Numbered from the stretch's first letter, positions 1 to 13,000 are shown. The stretch: DNA of 64,000 bases from Cranoglanis bouderius (GCA_023630585.1 CM042566.1:3580754-3644753), one strand, 5' to 3'. The notes: generated from the sequence alone by a model not told the origin. Program-made: numbers and translations.

Positions 1-1150
1 ACACACATCACACTGAGACAGTGAGACGGTGCTGAAGTTCGACAGCCACTCTGACGACCGACAGGCCGCTCATTGGCTGTGTAATTAAACAAAATAATAC
101 ACTTTTATTGATTTGTACTAGCATAATAATTTTGTTATTCCTGCTCTTAATTCAGTTTGACACTCCAGGTTTGCACTGTTTATTTATTTGAGTGCAAAAT
201 TTAGTGCACCCTTAGGTTAAAATTATGAAACCAGCCAACCAAGACACTGAATGTAAGTTTATCACAAGTAACAAAAAGCTACATAACAAAAGTAGCTACA
301 ACTAGCAAGAAAGTATGTAAATGTAGCCTAAAATTCGAGCAATAAAATAATCAAATGATATTTCTGAATGTGATATTTGGTCATATGCTCTAGTCGTGCT
401 ACAACCACTTGTGGCCATGGCCTGTCCAGCAGTAGTAGCTATATATAGCTTTTAAAGCTAACTAGTTAAACAGACATTAAACAACACGCTAATCTGTGTG
501 GAAATTGGCTGTTTGAGTTACATTTTCATGCTCGGCTTCGTTCTAGCTTCGTTCTCAGATTAGCAAAGCAAGCTAGGTGTAAACTCACTAGGCACTAGCG
601 ATCTTTAAAGCTTTAAAGCTTTGTTTTTCTTCATAATGTCTCTGTACATGTTTAATGGGAGGTCATATGTGACGAAACAACGGTTAGCCAAGTTGTACTT
701 CCATTTTTGTGCGTCAAATATGTGGGTGCACTTTGTTACATTAAACCATATTTAAATATACGTGGAATTATTATTATTTTTATTTTTTTTGTAGATAATG
801 TGTAAAATAGAGACTCATTTTCCCACCTAGAAACCAAAGAGGATGCTAACAACGATAACTGAGCAATAAACTAAGGCGTACTGTACATACTGTATGTGCT
901 GGTTTTCAATCACTTTAAATGTACATGGAATTGTAGACATTGTGTTAAATAGAGGCATATTTTTCTTTTTTTTTCCAACCAGAAACCGAACCAGAAACTG
1001 AAACACTACTTTCTGAAAGAAAACCTCTTTTTTTTTTGTCTCTTCACCGAATCCAGACACTCCATAACTACAATACTGAATTCTGAATAACAAGCATGAG
1101 GTGGTAATTTGGAGAGGATTTGATAGGAAAAAAGGAAGAAAATGATCAAA
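1..1150. other. No gene seen; partial tandem duplication at 755-1000
   Basis: AT-rich sequence without a credible ORF. Segments 755-850 and 915-1000 are diverged copies of one another: both contain GTGGAATT, GTAGAnAATGTG or its variant, AAATAGAG and AGAAACC. A Tc1-end-like GTGCAAAATTTAGTGCACCC lies at 191-210. Confidence 0.4.
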
Positions 1151-1164
1151 TACACCTGGGTGTA

Positions 1165-1167
1165 CAG

Positions 1168-1201
<34 letters not shown>

Positions 1202-1382
1202 ACACACACACAGACACACACACACACTCTCTCCCAAACCACAGATGGACGTGCCAATGTACTCAGTCATGTGGCGTGATGAGTTGGCCTCAGAGGCTAA
1301 TCACCGTAATTAGCCTGAGAGAACAGAAAACGCCAGCGAGTGTGAATCACCTCCAGAGAAGTAAAGCTTTATAGTACTCCTT

Positions 1383-1450
<68 letters not shown>
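1165..1450. repeat. (CA)n microsatellites
   Basis: Interrupted (CA)n with CAGA steps at 1168-1227 and a pure (CA)n at 1384-1450. Confidence 0.95.
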
Positions 1451-1451
<1 letters not shown>

Positions 1452-2090
1452 CAGGCTATCGTCTAGGGTGCCAACTTAAACAGGTTGCAGGCACGGTGCC
1501 CGCTAACCCACCCCTAAACAGAGCCCACGGCAAGACCGTGAACGTTTCGCAATTAGGGTCTGGCCACGGTGCCTACCTTTCCCTCAAGTGCCACAATACG
1601 AGGTACCAGCTGAAGTATAAAAAAAAAAAAAAGAAGAAGCAGTCTTTCTTCCACAGCTCTTTCTGCAAGTCTTCTAATTCCTCCAATCATCCAAACCACA
1701 ACCAGGGCACCTTTTTCCTCTTTTCTTGCCTTTTTTTTTTCTTTTTCTTCTTCTTGTATAGAGACGTGTCAGTGGACGCCGCTGTAATTTGGATAAATAC
1801 AGTACATGTGAGTACGGAAGAATGACTCCATCTCAGGATTGTCTTACAATTACTATTCTTACGTGCAAGATAACACTGTGACGCAAGCGAGTAAACGAAT
1901 GGAGTTTAATTGCGGGATGCTAAAGTGATACTTGATATATCTGGAGGTCTTCCATGATAAGAAACAAGTCTTTAGTCTTACCGCATCACAGGGATTAGTC
2001 TTGCGTGAGTTTGTGTAATAAATAGAGCTGAACAAACGCCTTCCAACTGGAAAAATCACATGAAAATGAACGAATGATGGGTAATAAATC
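1451..2090. other. No gene seen
   Basis: Non-repetitive apart from A- and T-runs at 1619-1632 and 1731-1743. The only ORFs are short and have no recognisable domain. Confidence 0.4.
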
Positions 2091-3250
2091 ACAAGTGAAA
2101 ATAAGTGAATCGCGTGTTTTAAAATGTGAAATTAAACAAATCCAAAGTCAAAGTCAACTTTGTTATTATTCTGCATATTGCACAACAAAATGAGGTAATT
2201 GTGTGTTTTTTTTCAAAAATCACTTGATTTTTCATGTGGAAAAAAAAAATTACATTTGAAAATAAATGAATTGTGGGGTGGGGGGGGGTGACGTGTTAAA
2301 TGAAACACGGGAAAATCACTTCTGTAAATAAATCACAACTGTAAACAAATTAATCATACTTTAGGAATCACGTGAAAAAAATATGTTGAATTAAATGAAA
2401 CGTGGAAAAAAAAACATGTATGAAGCAAAATAAATGATTTGTTTTGAAAAACATTACAGTAAATGTATCACGTGAAAAAAAAACAACGTCTGAATTGAAT
2501 TGTGTGGAAAAAGTCACATGAGAAAATAAATGAATCATGTTTAAAAAATTATGTAAAAATATATATATTTTTTAAATCATGTAAAAAAAATGAATACGTA
2601 ACAAAATCACATGAAAACGAGTGAATCGTGTTTTAAAAAAAATAAATGACGTTTTTTTTAGAATTATATAAATGAATCATGTGAAAACATTCACGTGTAT
2701 ACATAAATTAATTGTTTTTTGTTTGTTTTTGTTTTTTATACAAAAATCAAGTTAAAAAATGAACCATGTAACAAAATCACATGAAAACAAGTGAATCGTG
2801 TTTAAAAAAAAAAACAAAAAGTCACGTGTGAAAGCAAATGACTCGTAAATAAAATCACATGAAAATAAATTACGTGCAAAAATTCCACGTTAAAGTAAAT
2901 TAATTGTGTTAGAAATATGCATGTGAACATAAATAAGAATGAGAATAAATGACTCATTTTTTAAATATAAAATCATGTGTTAAATGAATCATGTGTAAAA
3001 AAAAAAAAAAAAAAAAAAAAGTCACGTGAAAACGTGATAATGAATCACGCGTAAAAAATCATCTTAAAGTAAAAAGAAACGTAAAAAATCACAGTGAAAA
3101 TAAATGAGGGGGTGAAACTAAAAACACGTGCACTACCTATAAAAAATAAATAAATAAATAAATAGATAGATTGTTTAAAAAGTGTGAGCAGTAACCTGTC
3201 GAAAAACTACACGTGTAACTTGTACGTGATTATTGACGTGTGAACGGTGT
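2090..3250. repeat. Degenerate satellite rich in CACGTG / TCACATGA motifs
   Basis: About 1.15 kb of loosely periodic units, roughly TCACATGAAAATAAATGAAT followed by CATGTGTAAAAAA, each about 30-45 bases. CACGTG occurs at 2369, 2469, 2692, 2823, 3023, 3125 and 3210, far above chance. Related sequence recurs at 10090-10640 in the opposite orientation and at 25900-25985. No coding capacity. Confidence 0.75.
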
Positions 3251-3363
3251 GACTTTTCTGTAAGGTTTATCACTTGTGAGAGATGAAGATGGCCCTGATT
3301 ACAGCTCGACCACATGAATGCAGCGTTTCATGTCTTTGGTCTCTTCGGCACTCGAATGGTAAT

Positions 3364-3367
<4 letters not shown>

Positions 3368-3439
<72 letters not shown>

Positions 3440-3568
3440 GATTCTGAATCCAGATCCGGAATTCCACACGTTGTCTGTTCACGTGCATTCAGGAATTCTG
3501 CTGCGTTCAGGTTTAGGAGGTGTGTGGAAATGACCTCTGCCACACCAGCTGCTCTGCCAGACTCCGCC

Positions 3569-3645
<77 letters not shown>
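3368..3645. repeat. (CA)35 and (GT)37 tracts in inverted arrangement
   Basis: A 70-nt (CA)n at 3368-3437 is followed after 134 bases by a 74-nt (GT)n at 3572-3645. As a pair they are perfect inverted repeats, able to form a stem of about 70 bp. A further (GT)n is at 4134-4179. Confidence 0.95.
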
Positions 3646-3647
<2 letters not shown>

Positions 3648-4131
3648 TCAGTGTTTACTCGTCGATGCCAGCAGCGCTGGGTCTTGTTGCTCCCCATGTG
3701 TTGTAGGTGGGCTAAGAGGGGAGGCAGAACAATGCAAATCAAGAGCAATTACATTTCTAGTGAAAGGGGCTTTTTTTTTTCCCTTTCCAAATTTGCCTCA
3801 AATCAAAGGGCTGCGTCAATGGACAACACAAGCAGCCACTTTGATGCATTACAGAGCACGCTGCCCACAACCACTTTTATTTATTTATTCTTTTTGGTAA
3901 CAAAGTTGTATTTTTCATGAGAGTAAAACCATGCAGCCCTCAAGGAGAAATATATTCTTTCCCTCAGAACCGGTTTGGGTAAACATGGCAAGTAAAGTGT
4001 AGCCGAGTTTTCGCCAGTTACATTTAACAAATTAAATGCTTGAAATTGGGATACTTAAGAGGCTTCCAGTGTGAGTCACCCCTCAAGACGCAGCAGTTTT
4101 GTCCGGCGTGAAGAAGATTCTTCACGTCGGG

Positions 4132-4181
<50 letters not shown>

Positions 4182-4254
4182 AACACAACATGGCTACGGA
4201 TTTCGCTGCGGCTCGGTAAAGAAATTCTAGTTGCGTTACATAAATAGCACAATA

Positions 4255-5085
4255 GAGTGGACCTTCGTCATGAATGGAAATATTTCCATAGCACTTTCTA
4301 TGAAGGCCATGTGTATAATGACCTATAACCTGTTACAATGCATCCATATTCATATTCTAGACATCGTTACAATAATACATTAGTTTATAATGCATTTATA
4401 AAATGTGAACAGAAGGCATTATATTATAAGCTGTGTTTATTTATAACGCATTTTTCCCACGAATACCAAATCAGTTCTCTCTCTGGAATAATTCCTGTGT
4501 TGCGGACATGTTCCATGAAGTACTATAACATGTTATAACGTATTCATAAGGTGTTATAGACATCGTTATAAATATTCAATAAAAGGCATTACGGTTTGTA
4601 GCATTGTTTATAATGCTTTTATAAAACAATAAGTAGTGCTTAATTAAAACACATCATATCATAACACGTGTGCTTATAACACATTATAACACATTAAATA
4701 TTAAATTCACAATTATGTCTTCTCATAATGCACTATGCAAAATGGGGCTTGGTGATATAATGCATTATAAGCACTACTTATAATGAATAATGTGAGCAAT
4801 TTGTTAATGCATTATAACCACTGCTATCAGCTGTTAAGCATTTTCATAAATAATTATAACAGTATGTACAATGGCTTATGAACGCATCATAAGGTGTTGT
4901 GAATGAGGTTGTAAGTCTTTATGCAAAAAAGGCATTTCTTGTGACACACTGTAGAAAGGCACTCATGAAAGGCAATAAATGATTACAACATCTTATAACA
5001 CCGTATAATACCTCATTAATGCTTTATAACATGATATGAGTATGCTCATGGCTCATTATAACTATATCCTTCACAGAAAGTGTTA
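4255..5085. repeat. Degenerate TTATAA-rich minisatellite
   Basis: Units like CATTATAACA, GTTATAACGCATTCATAAGG and AATGCATTATAA recur irregularly over 800 bases in both orientations. Many are self-complementary. AT-rich and non-coding. Confidence 0.7.
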
Positions 5086-5214
5086 CCAATACTTCCAGCA
5101 CTGAGGCTGAATCCCAAACAGCTCACTCTTCTCTGTAAATGTGCACTACACAGGGTAGGAAATAAGGGCTTCTACACACTACATAGTGCACTATGTGAAT
5201 TAATACGGGCATAT

Positions 5215-5775
5215 TTATGATTCAGCCAAAAAGTTAGAACCCTTAAAGCTTCTTTGGCTGGTGAAATCCTTAAAGATTCCACCTAGAACCCTTCAACAAC
5301 CCTTTTAGGACACAACAAACCCTTAATTATACAATAAACATTTAAAGAATCCTCTAGAACCATTTCAGTACGTACCAAGTACTATGACAGCTTAGCTACA
5401 TTTGAAACGACAGGTTCTGTGTATTAGGATTGGCATAATAAAGCGGTTTTAGAAGGTTGTGAACAATTAATTATCCACAAGAACTCTTCTAGGTCCCTTT
5501 TTTTCTGTGAGCGCAGCAAGTACCGGGCCGGTACCAAAAAATTTAAATGACAGGTTTCACTTATTAAGAAGAAAATTACTAATATTTTGGAGTTACTCTG
5601 TTTACATATACACTCTTGGGAAAATGGTTCTTCTTTAAGAGTTTATTGGTTAATGAAGGGTTCTTAGCTTTCCAAAAAGGTTCTATTTGGAACTTTTTCT
5701 GGCAGGAAAATATTTTGTTGTAACATTTGGGTTCTACAAAGAGCCTTCCTCAAGAGGGACAAAGAACTGATAAGA
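5215..5775. repeat. Dispersed repeat with AGAACCCTT / AAGGGTTCTT motifs
   Basis: The motifs TAGAACCCTT, AAGGGTTCTT and TTATTAAGAAGAAA recur here and at 31880-32112 and 32724-32900, so these belong to one interspersed family. No ORF. The family name is unknown to me. Confidence 0.55.
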
Positions 5776-6039
5776 GTCCAAAGTGTGAAAGAAAAACAGC
5801 AGAGTTTTTTTTTTTTTTTTTACATTATGATGAATATTTTGCACTAATTAGGTATATTCACTACAGCAGGTGTATATTTTATATATATTTTATTTATTTA
5901 TTTTAGAAATTTGGTCTTCGTTTTCTTCAACAAAATGGCACCAATTATACAATTTTAATAGTTTAATATCAGATTTATTCTTTTCAGTAAAAAAAAAGTG
6001 CACTTTGTCACATTTTGTGTACATTTTTATACAGCTTTC

Positions 6040-6100
<61 letters not shown>

Positions 6101-6125
6101 CATCATCATCATCATCATCATCATA
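6040..6125. repeat. (TTA)n followed by (TCA)n
   Basis: Trinucleotide tracts, with a separate (TTG)n at 6323-6347. Confidence 0.95.
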
Positions 6126-6409
6126 AGCCAACACATAGCTAGGGATAATGCTGCTAAAAGTTAGCTAGTTACCTGCTTATAGCATCTAAGTATTATAAAT
6201 AAAGTCACATGGATAGTAATTATGCATATTTCTACTAGAAGGAAGTGAAATTGGATGATTTCTTGCATGAGTTCATAAATCTTCAAACTTTAACATCTAT
6301 TGCATCTATTATGTTTATCTTTTTGTTGTTGTTGTTGTTGTTGTTGCTACCTTACCGTTCTTCTTAATGTAGTCAATCTTAAAAAGCAACACATCTGTAG
6401 TGATTAACA

Positions 6410-6860
6410 TTTAAAGCCGTACGTGCTTGTACGTGTGATTCTTGTTTAACAGCGAGAGCCAATAAGCTCTATGCACCTTCCCTAATTCACCTCTATAATT
6501 AATGGACTATGAAGTGCTCATTCCAGCTTACTTCTACAAAAAACATCTGCTGGCTGATTAATCCCCGTATCAAATCGAGCCTAACAAAGAAATGAGCTCG
6601 AGCTTTTAAACTTGCCATTTCGGTCTAATACATGGCCCATTACCAAATGGCCATCCATCACTTGTGTCACTCTCCAGATTTGGAGTGGAGGCTCCATCAG
6701 CGGTGCCATGGCTCTCTCGGCCCCCGATGCCTGCCGTCCATGCCAGGCTAATGTGTTTACTTCACTGTACGCACTGGCGGAAAAGCCTCGGAGAGCCTCA
6801 AGAGCGGATCAAGCCAAGCTGGACGTATTTCTTCAGTGTCACTGGGAAACATTTTTTAAA
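6410..6860. other. Unique block upstream of foxf1, candidate enhancer
   Basis: A 450-base stretch free of simple repeats, with near-even base composition, inside AT-rich desert. It carries homeodomain-type TAATTAAT near 6496 and a forkhead-type TGTTTAC at 6754-6760. No coding potential was recognised. Conservation is inferred from composition only. Confidence 0.35.
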
Positions 6861-7365
6861 AGACATTTTTTTTTTCTCTATTATGGTTCACTGTGATGAA
6901 ACCACAAATGAAATGCATTCATCTTGTCCTGTAGAATGGAGAAATGCGAAGCTGGCTTAATATGTATTTGGGATGTGTTGTGACATTCTTTACTTTGCTT
7001 AACCCTGAAAATCTCATCTTACTGTACAGCTATTCATCTTATTCATCCATTTCATACAGTAACTAATATCGTAGAAGAGTGAAAAATGGAAGTCCTGGTA
7101 GTTTAATGGGTTAAACAACTCTATAATTAGTGTAATTAATTTTTTTTTTTTTGTAAATGTCATGAAAAGAGCAAAAGAGCTACAAAAACGTGCCGAAGAG
7201 CAAAGAGAGTAAGAACTAAAGTTGTGGAAGGGAATATTTTTATCCAAACCTGCCGAAAGTTTAGATCCAACGAAGTGTTCTGAGTGTTGAGGCTATAAAC
7301 AATGAGTTTTATGGACTTCAGAGAAACAGTTGACTTTACTTTCTGTTGGAAAATGTTCACATTTT

Positions 7366-8003
7366 ATCGTTATCGTTTCTATAGTAACAACTTGATCGTT
7401 ATCATTTCTATTGTGTGATAACCTTCGTGGGGATTTGTACAGCAGACACTCCAACAGATTAAACAGATTAAACAGATTTTTTTTAAAAAAAACCTTGTGT
7501 AATTGTTGATATGTTGAAGTCTTCTGTAAGGAAATGGGGTTTTTTATTAACATTTTTTGGAAGGAGTCTCCAGTGTCAGCGCTTTGCAACAGTCAGAGGT
7601 AAAGCTTTAACTGTAGGACTTTGTTTTTTGGTTGTTTTTTGTTTTGCATTATTAAGTTTAAGAGAGAGAGAAATAAAGAGAAGCTGTTGTTTATAGCTGC
7701 TATAACGTAAACGACAACAGGAACTAACTCCCACAACACGTTCCACAACATTAAGTGTAGCTATAACCGGATAAAAGTATGATGTATCTTTTCTCTTATT
7801 AATAAAACTGTCATCGCTGGTAGATTCACTGTTGTATAAGAGAAAACACTGTAAAACACTTCCGGATGTGCTGTTATTGGAAAATAATCGACTTCAGGGT
7901 GGTAACAGTAACTCCGCTTCACTTTAGGGCCACATCATACCACCCGTTGTTGACTATTTTCCCATAACTGCATGCCCCCAAGTGTTTTATTCCTGCATTA
8001 ATA
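7366..8003 (+). mobile_element. Foldback repeat family copy 1
   Basis: Contains the family core GGAAGGAGTCTCCAGTGTCA (7558-7577), the middle GTTTATAGCTGCTATAACGT, and the terminal hairpin module with arms GGAAAATAATCGACTTC and TTGTTGACTATTTTCCCA (about 7836-8003). No ORF, so it is non-autonomous. Confidence 0.75.
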
Positions 8004-8399
8004 TTGTTGTAATACACATGAAACACAACTAAAGAATTTTTTTCTCTGCTCTTTCACACTCATGTGTGTAAAATAAGTTTGTGTTGCTCATTTAGCTTCA
8101 CAAGCATGTCCAGGTCACGACAGGTCAGCACTTCCTTTAATCCGCCATGGCAACGTGCAAATAAACATCACAGATTTGACATAAGTTTCACTTCTACCCA
8201 ACAAGGCATGGAATACAGATATAAACGTGTTTTTACCACATATGAAATAAAGGATGACTCTCAGAAAGTAAACAGCGTTCACGTGAGCCTTTAATTTGAG
8301 TGTAATCTCAGGACTTTAGTCGGAATTAAGGAGATTTGAAGAGCAACTGTGGTGTACTCTGATTACTTAATAACATGGTGATAAACACAGCCATAAATC

Positions 8400-8760
8400 A
8401 GGCTGCATGACTGACCTTACAATTCAGGGAAAATGGCCCCAAATGCGAGCTGCTGCCTCTTTCATTGTGCGAGCGCGTTAGTTACAAAGAAGGGTGTTAG
8501 GCTCTGTTCACAGGTCGCTAATGAGCTCCTGTGCTTAATCTTCAAACGCAGAAGGAACAAACATGAAGTAAACTGTCGAACATCTGCGCACGTTTATTTA
8601 GTAAAGCTAACTAAGGCTCTCATTCAACACTTCTGCAATAATAACCGTCTAGCAGAAGGCAGGACATTGCGTTTTAATCACAGACGCAGGCCGCTGTGGC
8701 TTACTTGGTTTAGGTTTAGCGCTGACGACCTGCGTAAGATGTAGGAGCTAAATTTGAAGG
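8400..8760. other. Unique block upstream of foxf1, candidate enhancer
   Basis: Non-repetitive, CpG-containing sequence bounded by AT-rich sequence and a T-run at 8817. A 103-codon ORF crosses it but has no recognisable domain. Confidence 0.3.
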
Positions 8761-8764
8761 GCTT

Positions 8765-9555
8765 GAGAACTTTGGGTTTGTTGCATCTGGTGTAGAGGAT
8801 ATGTATTTTGTGTATTTTTTTTTTTTTTTTTTTTTTAGCAACAATTCACGAATGAGAACAATACAGACTACAGTCAAGAGGAAAAGATATGCAAAGGAGA
8901 TTTATTTATTCATAATCTGAGCATATCTGGTTACATTTTCCCTTCTAATGCAATAATATATTTATCCTTATGTAATTGGTGTAAAAACATTAACAATAAC
9001 AATAACAGGTAGCATTTTAATAACCCCACTCTCTTTCTGTCTCACACTGGCTTTTAGCGGGTCATAGCTCTTTTCCTTCCTTGCGTGACTCTGTAATATA
9101 AACACACTTGGGGATATGACTCATCACTATTTATCCAATCAATCACGAGACATAAACAGACGTTGGGATCAAGGGTCAATGGTCCGAAGCGCGACCTGAT
9201 GCTGTAACCTGGTGCTGGTACTTCACATACCTGCACTTCCTTCAATCTCTGGATCAGGATCAGGTCCGAGGAGCAGCAAGAAAGAACATTAGACCTGAAA
9301 AATAAAAAATAAAATAATGTTAAAAAGCGAGAAGTGAATTGAAAGTTGTTGTTTTTTTTTTATTAACCCTTTATACTCCTGGGGCTCTGCCAGACTTCTC
9401 AGTGTAGTGAATAACATGCTTTAAGATAAATAACTGATTAATATGCTAAGATGTTAAGGTCATGTCTTTCCCATACACAGCAGAAAGGTGTAATAATGTG
9501 AAAGTAATGTTTATGAGTGGTCATTTTTTTTCCTTGGTGTAAAACGCTGGGGTTT
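8765..9555. other. No gene seen
   Basis: AT-rich with T-runs at 8817-8836 and 9349-9360. Nothing recognisable. Confidence 0.4.
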
Positions 9556-9559
9556 TTTT

Positions 9560-9870
9560 TGCTAAATGTTCAGACTCGGGCCGTGTTTTAGGAGCAGCGG
9601 TGGTGGCGGAAAAGGGGAGGGAAGCGCTTCCCGAGTTGGAGCCCATCTGAAGAGGGGCCAAACATAATCCAGCATCAATCCTGCTCCTGTCAGAGAGCAC
9701 TCTCGCAGCTTTTCCAGCACCATTGTTATAGAGCAGGCCAACGGAAAGAGGCCTGGAGCAGGTGGAAATAAAAAGCCTTTTGACGGGTTCAGGCTAAGAT
9801 TCCCCGTGTGCTCCATGTGACATTTACACAAACGGCAGGGAGCAGGCGCAGGCTGTCGACACGTCTGGAG
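9560..9870. other. Unique GC-richer block upstream of foxf1, candidate enhancer
   Basis: A CpG-containing block with a SOX-type CATTGTTA near 9721, immediately before a (GT)n tract. The ORFs across it lack family features. Confidence 0.3.
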
Positions 9871-10089
9871 ACGTGTGTGTGTGTGCGTGTGTGTGTGTGT
9901 TTTCGTGATCTTGTGCACACATATACTGATACACCAGCAGACACAGACAGACAAACACGCGAAACTCGTCTCGTCCTGGCCTCTGAACCTGCGTTTCATT
10001 CCGCAAATGGCTCCAAAACTCATTTGTAGTTGCAGTATGATAAAGAGAGAACCAGACGTTATGCATATTTATGTACACACTTAAAAAAA

Positions 10090-10640
10090 AAAAAAATCAC
10101 GTGATGGGAAATTTATGGTCTGATGGTTTTTAGACAAGTCACATGTTACGTTTGACACGTTCTCGCATGCATTTTTATTTTTCACATGATATTGTTTACA
10201 TATGATTCATTTATATATGTGATTTTTTTTTTTTACACTATTAATTTACCACAAACCACATGCAATTTTTGTGTATGCTTCACATTTGACTGTTTGACTG
10301 TTTTCCAACTGATTCATTTATTTTTTTTTACAGATGATTCACTTGTTTTCATGTAGTTTTTTTCCACATGATTAATTCATTTCCATGTGGATTTTACACA
10401 TAACTCATTTACCACAAATCACGTGATATATTTTTTTTTCTCTAGATGATTCATCTATTCATTTATTTACATGTTTTTTCACAAGATTTTCACTATTTTC
10501 ACGTCATTTCCCCCCCATGTGATTCATTTACTTACACGTGATTTTTTTACATGTGATTCATTTACCACAAATCACACATGATTTTTCATAATGTGTGATT
10601 CATTGTATTTTCACCTTAATTTTTCACATGCAGAACCAGT
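10090..10640. repeat. CACGTG / ATTCATTTAC degenerate satellite, second locus
   Basis: Same motif vocabulary as 2090-3250 but mainly reverse-complemented (CACATGATTCATTTAC, CACGTGATTTTTTT). CACGTG is at 10097, 10420 and 10535. Confidence 0.7.
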
Positions 10641-10699
10641 TTTATTTGTCATGTTATGATCACATTTTGCACTGTCAGGTGTTTTTTCGCATTTTCCGT

Positions 10700-10882
10700 A
10701 AGGGTAGCTACTGCAAAGCTGCCACTGTTGGGCCCTTGAGCAAGGCCCTTAACCCTATCTGCACCATATCATGGCACTATATCATGGCTAACAAGCTGGG
10801 ATATGCGAATAAAGAATTTCACTGTGCTGTAATGTGTGACAAATAAAGGCTTCTTCTTCTTCTTCTTCTTCTGCTTCTTCTT
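10700..10882 (+). mobile_element. L2-type LINE/SINE 3' tail
   Basis: Contains TTGGGCCCTTGAGCAAGGCC, then GGGATATGCGAATAAAGAAT, and ends in AAATAAAGG with a (CTT)n tail. This is the common 3' end of teleost L2-clade retroposons as I recall it. 5'-truncated. Confidence 0.65.
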
Positions 10883-10899
10883 CGTATAGTCAAAGTCAT

Positions 10900-11818
10900 C
10901 AGTACTGAGTAAAACCATCGTTGTTCACGTACATACTGTACAAATGTGATGTAAAGTTAGTGCAGAAATTATCTGAATGCAATTCAACAGCATGTTCCAT
11001 GGTGGCTGGACAACATCTGCTAACTCTCAGCCATAAAACTGAAGAGCGTCCTGTTGCCTCTTTGAGTAATATTTACTATGTTTAGCCGTGGTATGTCCTG
11101 AAAATCTTAGCTCCTCATCTAGCCTGTTCCCTCTAATTTAGAAAAATAGATCTGGCTCGCTGTTGCACCGTCTTTCTCTCTTTCACTCTCCGTCTGCATG
11201 TGGAGTTCTGCGCCTTGGCGTGCTCCGTGTTACATGATGCCAGTTTGGTCTGATGCATCACTTGGACCCCCTTCGATGCAGGAAATGCTCTCAGACCCCT
11301 TTTTCCCACCCTGGCCTTCCGCTTCGGGGAGCAGCCATTAAAAAACCCACTTACATTACATTACCATTTCTAAGGAATTCATACTTTTCTCATAGCCACA
11401 TCAGAAAAGAGCGCTGGAACAACATGGAGGTGCTTTTAGTTTCAATGTTATAAAGTTTTATGATGTCATAATACATATCATGTTCATATTATTCACAGCA
11501 TGGAAAGCAGATTACAACTTTTGGTACATGTCCAATATATATTTGACTTCAATTTTCCTTTGCCTATTTATTCGTTGTAGTACGTCGTGCATATTTATAG
11601 TTGAATGCAGAAGTTTGTGCACCCTTAAACAAAATACAGATAAAGTCATGTACTCTGCTAGGTTTTAAGTTTCATAATGATTCTTCATTCTTACATAAAT
11701 TAATTCAAATATGTTTAGTTACTAACAGTAAGAAAAATGATATCGATTTAAACCTTTCTGAATGTGATATAAAAAATGTTTGCACTTAACTGCAGTACTT
11801 ATTCATAAATGTTTCTGT
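10900..11818. other. No gene seen; one unique block and a Tc1-end-like fragment
   Basis: The 11200-11350 stretch is GC-richer and unique. At 11598-11630 the sequence GCAGAAGTTTGTGCACCC resembles Tc1/mariner MITE ends common in fish. Confidence 0.35.
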
Positions 11819-11819
11819 A

Positions 11820-11826
11820 AATATAT

Positions 11827-11925
<99 letters not shown>

Positions 11926-11937
11926 CAGAGAGTCACT

Positions 11938-12025
<88 letters not shown>
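11820..12025. repeat. Two long (AT)n tracts
   Basis: (AT)n at 11820-11922 and 11940-12025, separated by TTTACAGAGAGTCACTACA. Confidence 0.95.
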
Positions 12026-12026
<1 letters not shown>

Positions 12027-12181
12027 TATACATGCTTTAAACCTAATTGTGGCTTTCTGGTTTATGTTTTGGACTGCCTTGTTACAGGATACATTCCCAT
12101 TTCATATTTAACTTTTTTTTTAATTAGATAAACTGTAAAATAAAGGTGTTTTCATTTTGCTGCTCTAGCATGAAAATAATT

Positions 12182-12198
12182 CTATCTATCTATCTATC

Positions 12199-12264
<66 letters not shown>
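12182..12264. repeat. (CTAT)n microsatellite
   Basis: About 20 tetranucleotide units with one interruption. Confidence 0.95.
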
Positions 12265-12289
12265 TTTGTGAGCTGTCAAGCTGTCTTAT

Positions 12290-12660
12290 CACAGATAACA
12301 CACCAGACCTACAATCATGTCCAGACATATCACTGATTCTCCAGTGTGTTCATGTTGAATCTGTACTTGTTCTAAAGGTGGGTTTAAAAATAGTCGAGCT
12401 TGGAGAGGAAGACCTTTGGGGACTGAAAACAGGCACTGTACCACGACATCTTCTATTGTTGTGAACTGTTTGGGAATTCTTAATTGCTTTTTCCGAATCG
12501 CCTCCCCCGCAGGAAAATCCTCCTTCAGAGGGAGAGAGTGGGGACAAGCCACTGGATTACACAAATACGGAGCGTATGGAGAGCTGGATCCTGCTCTCAT
12601 CTGCCTCAAATCAGTCTGACCCAAATTAGTCTAACCTGCACCACAGAAGTGCGTGGGCTT
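12290..12660. other. Unique block upstream of foxf1, candidate enhancer
   Basis: A non-repetitive block between (CTAT)n and a CT-rich stretch, with overlapping ORFs on both strands but no protein family that I recognise. Confidence 0.3.
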
Positions 12661-12910
12661 CTTCTTCTACTCCTTCTTCATCTCTCTCTCGCTCTCTGTC
12701 TGTCTGTCTGTCTTTTTTCTCCATCCCTTTGTCTCATCATTCCCTCATGCCCTTTTCCAGTGTTGTGTCTCACAGTAGATACACGCCTGCGGTGTTGCTG
12801 TGTTGATGCCATGGGAAAGGCTGTGTTTTATTGTACAGGGTTGAGACGGCAACAAAACACAAAGTAAAAGTGTCTATCTCAAACTGAGCCTGAACTCACA
12901 GTGTGTAACA

Positions 12911-12911
12911 C

Positions 12912-13000
<89 letters not shown>

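Noticed and set aside
3314..3900. Overlapping ORFs with long VCVC or THTH runs (also at 1.1, 9.9, 15.2, 38.4, 40.7, 51.6, 62.0 kb)
   Set aside because: They are translations of (CA)n/(GT)n microsatellites with no conserved flank.
8433..8744. 103-codon plus-strand ORF
   Set aside because: No domain, no neighbouring exon with matching phase, and the block looks like non-coding unique sequence.
12289..12867. ORFs of 111 and 127 codons on opposite strands
   Set aside because: They overlap, lack family features and run into CT-rich repeats.
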